The translations under genes were made by a program, and so were the position numbers. The notes below the pieces were generated by a model, which saw only the letters and a program-made list of their open reading frames with translations, was not told where the DNA came from and did no database searches. From Blastocatellia bacterium (lineage in GTDB: Bacteria; Acidobacteriota; Blastocatellia; Chloracidobacteriales; JADJPF01): a DNA stretch of 17,833 nt. Every line of letters begins with the position of its first letter. Position 1 is the stretch's first letter. The stretch spans positions 1-17,833 of the forward strand of contig JAEUQL010000016.1 of the NCBI GenBank assembly GCA_016789295.1, written 5' to 3'. Below, piece by piece: positions 8,899-15,471 of the stretch.

Positions 8899-8922
8899 TT
8901 TTCTTCCTTAGAGTTGTTGAAA

Positions 8923-9594
8923 TTACGTTGTTATTAAACTTTTTTCTAGAAAGTCGATAGTGCGTGCTCTGGCAACCTCTGCACTCTCTGGATGATAATC
9001 GGCACGAGCTTCACAGCTAAATCCATGACCAGCATTATAGATGTAGACCTCGGCACTTGGAAAACTTGCCTTTATCTTTTCTATGTCGGAAGGTGGAATG
9101 TAGTCATCCTTCTCTCCAAAATGGAGCATTAACGGACATTTTGGCTTCTCTTCAAGTAGTTGAACTATCTGCCCTCCATAGTAGCTAACCGATGCTGCAA
9201 CAGATAGTCTGCATGCAGACAACCAAGCAAGTGACCCTCCCCAACAGTAGCCAACAGTAGCAACTTTGCCATATTTTCTAAGATAGTCTATGGCTGCTTT
9301 TAGATCAGTTGCAGGTCTGTCCCATCCTAACTCAACTCGCATTTTGCGCCCATTAGCCACTCCTTCTGGAGTATAATCTAGTTCTACATGACGCTCCAAC
9401 CTATCAAAAAGTGAAGGTGCTGCTACAGCAAAACCTTCTTTAGCAAAACCTTCAGCAACCGCTCTTATGTGGGCGTTGACTCCAAAGATCTCCTGTATAA
9501 CTACCAACCCACCCTTTATCTCTGTTTCGGGAATTGTGCTGTAACAGTCGAGCCGATGGCCATCATCAGCGACCAATTCTACCCATTGACCCAT
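8923..9594 (-). CDS. dienelactone hydrolase family protein
   Basis: An alpha/beta-hydrolase of the dienelactone hydrolase family, cytoplasmic since no signal peptide is seen. The 223 residues match the usual family length. Glu35 in VVIQEIFGVN, the nucleophile Cys117 in GYCWGG, Asp163 in GEKDDYIP and His190 in AGHGF are the four hallmark active-site positions of the family. A GGAGG Shine-Dalgarno sequence lies just upstream of the ATG (plus-strand bases 9600-9604). True dienelactone hydrolases act in chlorocatechol degradation, but no catechol-pathway gene is nearby, so the natural substrate is unknown and probably another ester or lactone. It is the first gene of a likely two-gene unit with the S9 peptidase. 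Confidence 0.92.
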   Translation of the reverse strand: MGQWVELVADDGHRLDCYSTIPETEIKGGLVVIQEIFGVNAHIRAVAEGFAKEGFAVAAPSLFDRLERHVELDYTPEGVANGRKMRVELGWDRPATDLKAAIDYLRKYGKVATVGYCWGGSLAWLSACRLSVAASVSYYGGQIVQLLEEKPKCPLMLHFGEKDDYIPPSDIEKIKASFPSAEVYIYNAGHGFSCEARADYHPESAEVARARTIDFLEKSLITT

Positions 9595-9640
9595 TTTAGC
9601 CTCCAGATTTTTTTATTATTAAACTATTAAGAAGAAGCCA

Positions 9641-9646
9641 ATTATA
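9641..9646 (-). promoter_or_regulatory. possible -10 box for the minus-strand hydrolase pair
   Basis: On the minus strand this reads TATAAT, 46 bases upstream of the dienelactone hydrolase ATG and in the right orientation within the divergent gap. I see no good -35 hexamer at 16-18 bases, so this rests on the -10 match and position alone. Confidence 0.3.
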
Positions 9647-9710
9647 CGACACCAACAGAGGCTTCTCTAGAGATGGCTTGCTTTTGTGCAAGATTGCTGG
9701 AACAGTTTTC

Positions 9711-9733
9711 ATAACACAGAGCCTCTATGTTAT
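9711..9733. repeat. near-perfect palindrome in the divergent intergenic gap
   Basis: ATAACACAGAG (9711-9721) and CTCTATGTTAT (9723-9733) are inverted copies with one mismatch around a single central base. It lies 37 bases before the glycosyltransferase ATG and beyond the possible promoter of the opposite gene. The size and near-zero spacer suit a dimeric repressor operator better than an RNA hairpin. No cognate regulator is in the window. Confidence 0.45.
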
Positions 9734-9770
9734 AGTTCTGATAATTTTGTTTTATTGATGGAATCCATAC

Positions 9771-10550
9771 ATGTTAGTCTCTTTGGTGATACCAGCATAC
9801 AATGAAGAAGCACGGTTAGGCTCTAGCCTTGAGCGCGTAGCTAGTTATCTTGCTTCAAGACCTTACAAGAGTGAAACCATAGTTGTAGACGATGGTTCGA
9901 AAGACCATACCGCAAAAATTGTAGCCGAATATTTTCTAAAGTTTGAATCTCAAGGACTTTCACTCAGACTCTTGAAAAATCCTGGCAACCGAGGCAAAGG
10001 TTACAGCATTCGCAACGGTGTACTCAACGCTTCGGGTGATGTGGTGCTCTTTACAGACGCAGATCTTTCTGCACCAATAACTGAGATAGATAGACTGATC
10101 GAGCCAATAGTTGAAGATCGTTTTGACCTGGTCTTTGGGTCGCGTGGTTTGGAGACTTCTGTGATCTCAACCCACCAATCGATCTTTCGTGAAACAGCCG
10201 GACGTACTTTTAACCTAATGATGCGGATTTTGACAGGGTTAAATTTCAAAGATACACAATGTGGATTCAAGGCTTTCAACAGAAAACGCTGCAAAAGTGT
10301 CTTTGAGCTTCAACGCATAAATGGTTTTGGCTTTGATGTTGAGGTTCTCTATATTGCCAAAAAACATAAACTACGACTGTTAGAAATGCCAGTAACTTGG
10401 GGACACGTTGAAGGTTCAAAAGTAGGTATAGCAACAGGGGCAAAAACCTTCGTTGACCTTGCCACAGTGCGTTGGCACGACATCTGTGGCAGGTATAGCT
10501 TTCGAGCGATAGCATCAAAGACTGCAGTTGTGAGCACTCACCAGAGATAG
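9771..10550 (+). CDS. GT2 glycosyltransferase, ALG5/dolichyl-phosphate glucosyltransferase-like
   Basis: A GT-A fold family 2 glycosyltransferase, probably moving a sugar from a nucleotide donor to a polyprenyl phosphate at the inner membrane face. Visible motifs are VIPAYNEE (6-13), VVDDGS (38-43), the metal-binding DAD in FTDADLSAP (D96, D98), GSR at 123-125, and DTQCGFKAF (161-169), which is typical of ALG5-like enzymes. The 259 residues comprise the catalytic domain only: no C-terminal transmembrane pair and no GtrA domain, so the protein is soluble or peripheral. Upstream there is only a weak ribosome site (ATGGAA). A GTG/TTG start elsewhere is possible, but the N-terminal MLVSLVIPAYNE is right for the family. 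It ends 14 bases before mutL; the link is probably only positional. Confidence 0.88.
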   Translation: MLVSLVIPAYNEEARLGSSLERVASYLASRPYKSETIVVDDGSKDHTAKIVAEYFLKFESQGLSLRLLKNPGNRGKGYSIRNGVLNASGDVVLFTDADLSAPITEIDRLIEPIVEDRFDLVFGSRGLETSVISTHQSIFRETAGRTFNLMMRILTGLNFKDTQCGFKAFNRKRCKSVFELQRINGFGFDVEVLYIAKKHKLRLLEMPVTWGHVEGSKVGIATGAKTFVDLATVRWHDICGRYSFRAIASKTAVVSTHQR

Positions 10551-10564
10551 ACCCTTAGCCGACG

Positions 10565-12547
10565 ATGCCAAAAATAGAAGTTCTTTCCGATATACTTTCA
10601 AATAAAATAGCTGCAGGTGAAGTAGTAGAACGTCCTTCATCAGTAGTAAAAGAGTTGATAGAAAACTCGTTAGATGCTGGCGCAAGTCGCATCAAAATAG
10701 AGATAGAGGCTGGTGGTAAAAAACTCATACGCATAACAGACAATGGTGAAGGGATGGAACGCGAAGACGCTACCCTTGCCTTTCATCGTCACGCTACCAG
10801 TAAGCTCAAATCAATTGACGACCTTGAGAATATAAATACCTTTGGATTTCGTGGCGAAGCTCTTCCTTCAATAGCTTCTGTTTCTCGTGTGCGTCTGAGA
10901 ACCAAAACGGCTGCAGAGCTTGAAGGAACGGAAGTTGAAATAGAAGGTGGTAGGATAATTAGTGTTAGAGATATGGCTTGGCCAGGTGGTACAGAATTTG
11001 AAGTCAAAGATATCTTCTTTAATATTCCTGCAAGACATAAATTCTTAAAAAGTGATTCAACAGAAAATCTTCACATAACAAGCCTGGTCACACACTATGC
11101 ACTTGCAAACCCACACATAAGCTTTGTATTTGTAAACAACGGCAGAGAAAATATTTCTGTAACTCCAGTCAATTCACTTCGTGAGCGCGCTTATCAGCTA
11201 TTTGGAGACGATTTTATTGAACGTCTTGTAGAGATAGAATATAAAGATGAAGTGGTTACTTCAGTTAGAGGTTTTGTCTCAAAGCCTCAAGAAGAGAGGG
11301 CTTCTCGCGATTCACAGTATCTGTTTGTAAATAACCGCTTTGTACGTGATCGGGTAATAAATCGTGCGGTGACTGAAGCCTACAAGAACATACTTCCCAC
11401 AGGCTCTTATCCAGTAGTGATGCTGATGATCGATATACCTAGCGAGGAAGTGGATGTAAATGCCCACCCGGCAAAACTGGAGGTACGGTTTCATCATCCA
11501 TACTCAGTGCATAAAGCTGTCTCAAATGCTATTAGAGCAGCTCTGACAAAAGAAAAGCCTTTTGCAGAATTCCCAACTTCTAACCTTCCAGACACTTCTT
11601 CTACCCATTTTGCATCTTCTACTAGAAGTATTGAAACTGACATCCAGCAACAGAACACCAACGTGGCTCCTATAAATCCAAGGGTAAATTTTGAGCTAGA
11701 AAGAAATGATTGGAAGAACAGCTTTCCAGAAATCCCAACCTACAAACCAAGACTAGTTGATGTATCAGACCCTTTTGACAATTCTCAAAAAACAGAGACC
11801 GCAAATAGAGCAGAGGTAGAAAGTAGTAGTGTAGAAACCGAAGATCCTTTTCAAATAGCTCTCGATTTCACTACTGATCCTGAATACAAAGAACAAGTAT
11901 CGGATAGTCTAGTCTGTCCATCTAAAAATATCTTCAAAGAGATAAATAATGGTGAACGCCTGCCAGGATTGGAAAAGATTGTTCCTTTAGGTCAATTGAG
12001 AGACAGTTTCATAGTTGCTATTGATAGTCAGGGTTTAATGCTTATTGACCAGCACGTTGCACACGAACGAATTCTTTTTGAATACCACTTGAAGAGAGTC
12101 AAATCAAAAGATATAGAACAGCAGCATTTTCTGATCCCTGAAACTATAGACCTGACGCCAAGCCAAGCTGTAGCTTATGACATAGTTGCTCAAGAGCTTT
12201 CAAACAACGGTTTTGAAGTGATGCGCCTTTCAGGCAGAACTGTAGCTATAAAATCTGCTCCTGCAATGCTCTCTGCAAAAGATGCAAGAAGACTCTTTCT
12301 TGAGCTTGTATCGATAGCAGAGAAAGAGAAGAGATCGCTTTCTCTAGAAGATTTTCAAAGAGAGATATCTGCTAGCCTTGCCTGTCACGCTGCAATAAAA
12401 ATTAACATGGCGTTAACAAAAGAGAAGATGCAGTGGTTGATAGATGAACTGATGAAAACAGAGACTCCCACAAACTGCCCTCACGGTCGCCCAATTATCC
12501 TTCGCTTCTCAATGAAAGAGATTGAAAAGGGATTTAAGAGAATATAA
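10565..12547 (+). CDS. mutL: DNA mismatch repair protein MutL, endonuclease type
   Basis: MutL couples MutS mismatch recognition to strand incision and repair. The 660 residues are full length. The N-terminal GHKL ATPase has AAGEVVERP (16-24), the catalytic E33 in IENSLDAG, DNGEGM (59-64), TSKL (78-81) and TFGFRGEAL (92-100). The middle, from about 340 to 460, is a polar variable linker. The C-terminal dimerisation and nuclease domain holds DQHVAHERILFE (495-506), which fits the metal-binding DQHA(X)2E(X)4E pattern with Val for Ala, an ACHAAIK segment near 610, and CPHGRP (638-643). These mark the intrinsic-endonuclease class found in bacteria without MutH. The ATG follows the glycosyltransferase stop by 14 bases with no clear Shine-Dalgarno sequence. 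No mutS is in the window. Confidence 0.97.
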   Translation: MPKIEVLSDILSNKIAAGEVVERPSSVVKELIENSLDAGASRIKIEIEAGGKKLIRITDNGEGMEREDATLAFHRHATSKLKSIDDLENINTFGFRGEALPSIASVSRVRLRTKTAAELEGTEVEIEGGRIISVRDMAWPGGTEFEVKDIFFNIPARHKFLKSDSTENLHITSLVTHYALANPHISFVFVNNGRENISVTPVNSLRERAYQLFGDDFIERLVEIEYKDEVVTSVRGFVSKPQEERASRDSQYLFVNNRFVRDRVINRAVTEAYKNILPTGSYPVVMLMIDIPSEEVDVNAHPAKLEVRFHHPYSVHKAVSNAIRAALTKEKPFAEFPTSNLPDTSSTHFASSTRSIETDIQQQNTNVAPINPRVNFELERNDWKNSFPEIPTYKPRLVDVSDPFDNSQKTETANRAEVESSSVETEDPFQIALDFTTDPEYKEQVSDSLVCPSKNIFKEINNGERLPGLEKIVPLGQLRDSFIVAIDSQGLMLIDQHVAHERILFEYHLKRVKSKDIEQQHFLIPETIDLTPSQAVAYDIVAQELSNNGFEVMRLSGRTVAIKSAPAMLSAKDARRLFLELVSIAEKEKRSLSLEDFQREISASLACHAAIKINMALTKEKMQWLIDELMKTETPTNCPHGRPIILRFSMKEIEKGFKRI

Positions 12548-12560
12548 GTTATAGATTCCT

Positions 12561-12604
12561 GCGATTTGAAAACCCGGCAATTGATTGCGGGGATGAAAAA
12601 TCGC
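12561..12604. repeat. bipartite stem-loop after mutL, probable left end of the IS200-type element
   Basis: An inner hairpin CCCGGCAA (12573-12580) / TTGCGGGG (12585-12592) with loop TTGA and one G-G mismatch is enclosed by outer arms GCGATTT (12561-12567) and AAATCGC (12598-12604). A subterminal hairpin at the left end fits IS200/IS605 elements, which transpose as single strands without terminal inverted repeats. It starts 13 bases after the mutL stop, so it may instead be, or also act as, the mutL terminator, although no T-run follows. Confidence 0.5.
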
Positions 12605-12673
12605 ACTAGCGGTAACCATCTACTATAAACAGACATTGATAAATAGTTGCAAATAGTGATATTTATATGAAAT

Positions 12674-13097
12674 ATGGAGACCAAGAATACAAGAGACAGT
12701 GTTTACAGCATCGCATATCATTTGGTATGGGTAACTAAATATCGGCAAAGTGTTTTGACGCATGAGATGCAAAATGGTCTGAAAGAAATTCTAAACCTGA
12801 GCATAGTTTTGAAATAATGGGGATTGAAGCAATGCCGGATCATGTTCACTGTTTCATTAATGCTGCGCCTAAATATGCACCATCAGATATTGTTAAGATC
12901 TTAAAAGGAGTATCAGCACGGCGGATGTTTCAACGCTACCCAACGCTGAAAATAAAGGGCATTTGTGGCATGCGAGCAGCTATATAGGGACAGCAGGAAA
13001 TGTTTCAGCAGAAACAATAAAATGTTACATAGACCAACAGTGGGAACGTGGCTCAATAATGCAAAAAGCGTTCAAATACAGATCAGCGTCAACCTAA
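12674..13097 (+). pseudogene. tnpA: IS200/IS605 family TnpA (Y1 HUH transposase), two frameshifts
   Basis: This transposase nicks and joins single-stranded DNA at IS ends. It is readable across three frames. From ATG 12674, the N-terminal SVYSIAYHLVWVTKYR motif runs to a stop at 12815-12817. From about 12799 another frame gives EHSFEIMGIEAMPDHVHCF, including the HxH of the HUH motif, then SDIVKILKGVSAR. Near 12957 a second shift leads to HLWHASSYIGTAGNVS and KCYIDQQ, with the catalytic Tyr, ending at TAA 13095-13097. Joined, this makes about 140 residues, the normal TnpA length, with both active-site motifs present but no longer in one frame. No intact transposase can be made, unless by sequence error or double recoding. 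Confidence 0.88.
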
Positions 13098-13102
13098 GGA
13101 AT

Positions 13103-13132
13103 CCCCGTTTTTCAAAACGGGGAGGATGTCAA
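13103..13132. repeat. right-end hairpin of the IS200-type element
   Basis: A perfect 9-bp stem, CCCCGTTTT (13103-13111) with AAAACGGGG (13114-13122) and a two-base loop, is followed by AGGATGTCAA. Hairpin plus GGATGTCAA after a TnpA stop is the typical right end of IS200/IS605 elements, with cleavage expected after TCAA. It lies five bases after the transposase stop and 34 bases before murI. Confidence 0.75.
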
Positions 13133-13166
13133 TGCTGCAATTCCAGAAAAAGTAGCACTTAACTTT

Positions 13167-14030
13167 ATGAAAGATTGGCCAATAGGGATCTTTGACTCAG
13201 GCGTGGGTGGATTAACTGTCTATCGTGCAGTCAAAAAACTCCTTCCAAATGAAAAGATAATCTATCTTGGGGATACTGCAAGAATCCCCTATGGCACACG
13301 CTCGCCTTCTACTGTCAAACGTTATGCACATCAAGATGCAGCATTTTTGATCAAATATAGTGTCAAAATGCTCGTCATAGCTTGCAATACTATTTCGTCT
13401 GTTGCTATAGAATCTCTTAAGCTGGCTTTTTCAGTTCCTATACTTGGTGTCATAGAACCAGGTGCAAAACGTGCTGCCAGCATTACAAGAAATGGACGTG
13501 TTGGAGTGATTGCTACAGAGGCAACTGTAGAAAGCGATGCTTACAAAATAGCTATCAAAGCTTGTCAACCAGAAATAGATGTCTTTTCACAAGCTTGCCC
13601 TCTCTTCGTCCCTCTTGCTGAAGAAGGCTGGAGTAGCCACCACGTAACAAAACTTGTTGCACAAGAGTACCTTAAACCTTTGATAGATCAGAAAATAGAT
13701 ACTCTTGTACTGGGTTGTACACACTATCCAATCCTTAGAAATATTATTCAAGAAATAGTTGGTAAAAATGTCACTCTTCTAGACTCTGGGGAATGTGTGG
13801 CAGCCGAAGTAGTAGACCTTTTGCAGCAGCAAAAAGCTTTTGCTTCTAGCAAAAATGGTGATGACCTCTTCTATGTAACAGACTCTGGCAAAAGGTTTCG
13901 CCGTACTGCAGAACTTTTTCTAGGAGAAGAGTTGAAAAACTTGACTGCTGTAGACATTTGGCAAACAGATACAACTGCAAATGTGCTAGGAAGTCTCGAT
14001 ATGTTGACAGAACTGTCTGACATACACTGA
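13167..14030 (+). CDS. murI: glutamate racemase
   Basis: MurI interconverts L- and D-glutamate, supplying D-Glu for peptidoglycan in the cytoplasm. The 287 residues are slightly long but normal. IGIFDSGVGGLTV (6-18, with Asp10), the GDTARIPYG segment (35-43), the first catalytic cysteine C73 in ACNT, E152, and the second catalytic cysteine C184 with H186 in GCTHYPIL give a complete two-base active site. The ATG lies 34 bases after the IS200-type right end and has no good Shine-Dalgarno sequence, so the insertion may have replaced the native leader. The next gene, rph, follows after 51 bases, a common bacterial pairing (murI-rph). Confidence 0.96.
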   Translation: MKDWPIGIFDSGVGGLTVYRAVKKLLPNEKIIYLGDTARIPYGTRSPSTVKRYAHQDAAFLIKYSVKMLVIACNTISSVAIESLKLAFSVPILGVIEPGAKRAASITRNGRVGVIATEATVESDAYKIAIKACQPEIDVFSQACPLFVPLAEEGWSSHHVTKLVAQEYLKPLIDQKIDTLVLGCTHYPILRNIIQEIVGKNVTLLDSGECVAAEVVDLLQQQKAFASSKNGDDLFYVTDSGKRFRRTAELFLGEELKNLTAVDIWQTDTTANVLGSLDMLTELSDIH

Positions 14031-14081
14031 AAATTTCTAAAGCGGCAATAGCTGCAAACTTTAAATACTGTAGAGAAGGTT

Positions 14082-14822
14082 ATGTTTAATACAATGAAGT
14101 ATGTTCGCTCTAATGGACGAGCCAATAATGCACTAAGACCTGTAAAAATTAGCCCTGGCTTTACTAAACACGCAGAAGGTTCAGTGCTCATAGAGTTTGG
14201 TGAAACTCGCGTGATCTGTACGGCCAGCGTAGAAGAGCGCGTTCCTCCACACCTCAAAAACAAAGGTCTCGGATGGATAACCGCAGAGTATGGAATGCTT
14301 CCACGCTCGACCGAAACCAGAACTACAAGAGAGGTTCGCAATGGCCCATCAGGAAGAACTCACGAAATACAAAGACTGATAGGTAGAAGTCTACGCGCAG
14401 TTATTGAAATGGAAAGGCTGGGAGAGAGAACCATCTATCTCGACTGCGACGTTATTCAAGCTGATGGTGGAACTCGCACAGCAGCTATTACTGGTTCGTT
14501 TGTTGCCCTTGTTCTTGCTCTTCGTAGAATGAAAGAGCGTAAAATGATAGACACTATACCTGTTAGAGATTTTGTTGCTGCTGTTAGTGTTGGGGTCGTT
14601 TACGGACACGTTATGCTCGACCTTGAATATATTGAAGATTCAAAAGCCGAAGTCGATATGAATATAGTTCGAACAGGCTCTGGAAAGTTTATAGAAGTAC
14701 AAGGAACAGCAGAGTCAAACCCGTTCTCTCAAGAACAAATGACCGAAATGATCTCTTCCGCCAATCGCGGTATAGAACAACTTGTTGGTTTACAACGCCA
14801 AATACTTGGTAATTTACGCTAG
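14082..14822 (+). CDS. rph: ribonuclease PH
   Basis: RNase PH is a phosphate-dependent 3'-5' exoribonuclease (hexameric in the family) that trims tRNA precursors and some other RNAs. The 246 residues are typical. Visible are NGRANNALRPVKI (11-23), GETRVICTASVEE (40-52), GWITAEYGMLPRST (64-77), the phosphate-site GGTRTA (129-134), and LDLEYIEDSKAEVDMN (179-194), where Asp186 and Asp192 are the catalytic metal ligands. Two starts are possible: ATG 14082, used here but with AGAAGG only two bases away, or ATG 14094, which better matches the family start and gives 242 residues. It lies between murI and a small exported protein in a tight run. Confidence 0.96.
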   Translation: MFNTMKYVRSNGRANNALRPVKISPGFTKHAEGSVLIEFGETRVICTASVEERVPPHLKNKGLGWITAEYGMLPRSTETRTTREVRNGPSGRTHEIQRLIGRSLRAVIEMERLGERTIYLDCDVIQADGGTRTAAITGSFVALVLALRRMKERKMIDTIPVRDFVAAVSVGVVYGHVMLDLEYIEDSKAEVDMNIVRTGSGKFIEVQGTAESNPFSQEQMTEMISSANRGIEQLVGLQRQILGNLR

Positions 14823-14826
14823 AGAT

Positions 14827-15417
14827 ATGACTATGCGCAATCTAACACAAAATATTGCTACTGTTTTGACTATCTTCTTTCTCTCAATACTCGTTCAGGC
14901 ACAATCTATAGGAAAGCTACCTGCACAAGAAAATAGTCCTCCACCACAAGAATCAACAACTGAGCAAAAGTCAACCGAATACAAAGACCCAGATGGAAAG
15001 TATGAGCTGCAACTACCTCCCAACTGGAAAGCTGTTAGCTATCAGGATGGTGTTGGTAAACAGCGCATAGATATCATCTACCGTGACCGTAGTCTTGGAC
15101 TGCTCAAGATCTCTCAGGAGAACTTCGAGTCTACAGATATAGATAGTTTTATTCGTAACGAAATAGAACAGAATCTACGCTTTCGCCCTGGCTATGTCTA
15201 CAACAACACCGAGCGTTTTGTAGGTTCGGGTGGTCGTGGTGCACTCCTTGAATATGACTTTTCTTTAGCAGGAAAACCGAAAAAAGGTAGGCATTACTAC
15301 ATCAAGGGTAAGGATGGTGCATCGAGTTGGATTCTACGCTTTAGTGGAAATCGCGAAGTTCTAGGCCCACTTCGCCACGACACCGACTCAATAGCGCGTA
15401 GCTTCAAGCCACTTTAA
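14827..15417 (+). CDS. exported PsbP/DcrB-like protein of unknown function
   Basis: I do not recognise a named gene. From ATG 14827 (four bases after the rph stop) the protein has 196 residues: a signal peptide (about 1-25, probable cut VQA|Q26), a Pro/Gln/Ser-rich linker to about residue 50, then one compact domain of about 140 residues. This begins DPDGKYELQLPPNWK and ends with SIARSFKPL, the strand-turn pattern of PsbP/DcrB-type (MOG1-like) folds. No cysteine near the cut, so it is not a lipoprotein. A second ATG at 14833 would shorten it by two residues; longer upstream starts would run into rph coding sequence and spoil the signal peptide. Coupling to rph suggests co-transcription, not shared function. 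Role unknown, probably periplasmic. Confidence 0.78.
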   Translation: MTMRNLTQNIATVLTIFFLSILVQAQSIGKLPAQENSPPPQESTTEQKSTEYKDPDGKYELQLPPNWKAVSYQDGVGKQRIDIIYRDRSLGLLKISQENFESTDIDSFIRNEIEQNLRFRPGYVYNNTERFVGSGGRGALLEYDFSLAGKPKKGRHYYIKGKDGASSWILRFSGNREVLGPLRHDTDSIARSFKPL

Positions 15418-15471
15418 TGGCTGTTTTGCCACTACGCAGACTTTAACAAATTCAATATCAGGAGTTGATTT

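Larger units (their letters stand above)
12561..13132 (+). mobile_element. decayed IS200/IS605-type insertion sequence
   Basis: The mutL-murI gap holds a broken Y1 transposase with a right-end hairpin and a plausible left-end hairpin. The right boundary is set at the TCAA-like end (13129-13132) after the hairpin at 13103-13122; the left boundary is uncertain. There is no tnpB. Elements of this type make no target duplication, so none is expected. The IS points the same way as its neighbours and sits between two co-directional housekeeping genes. Confidence 0.75.

Noticed and set aside
9595..9770. Riboswitch or small RNA in the divergent gap
   Set aside because: Only a palindrome and a weak -10 match are visible; no known riboswitch core or extended structure could be recognised.
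12965..13162. 65-residue plus-strand frame in the mutL-murI gap
   Set aside because: It reads the decayed TnpA and the IS right end in the wrong frame; the homologous TnpA residues are in another frame.
14782..14826. Longer start for the PsbP-like protein inside rph
   Set aside because: It would overlap rph and put 15 residues before a good signal peptide; ATG 14827 right after the rph stop fits better.
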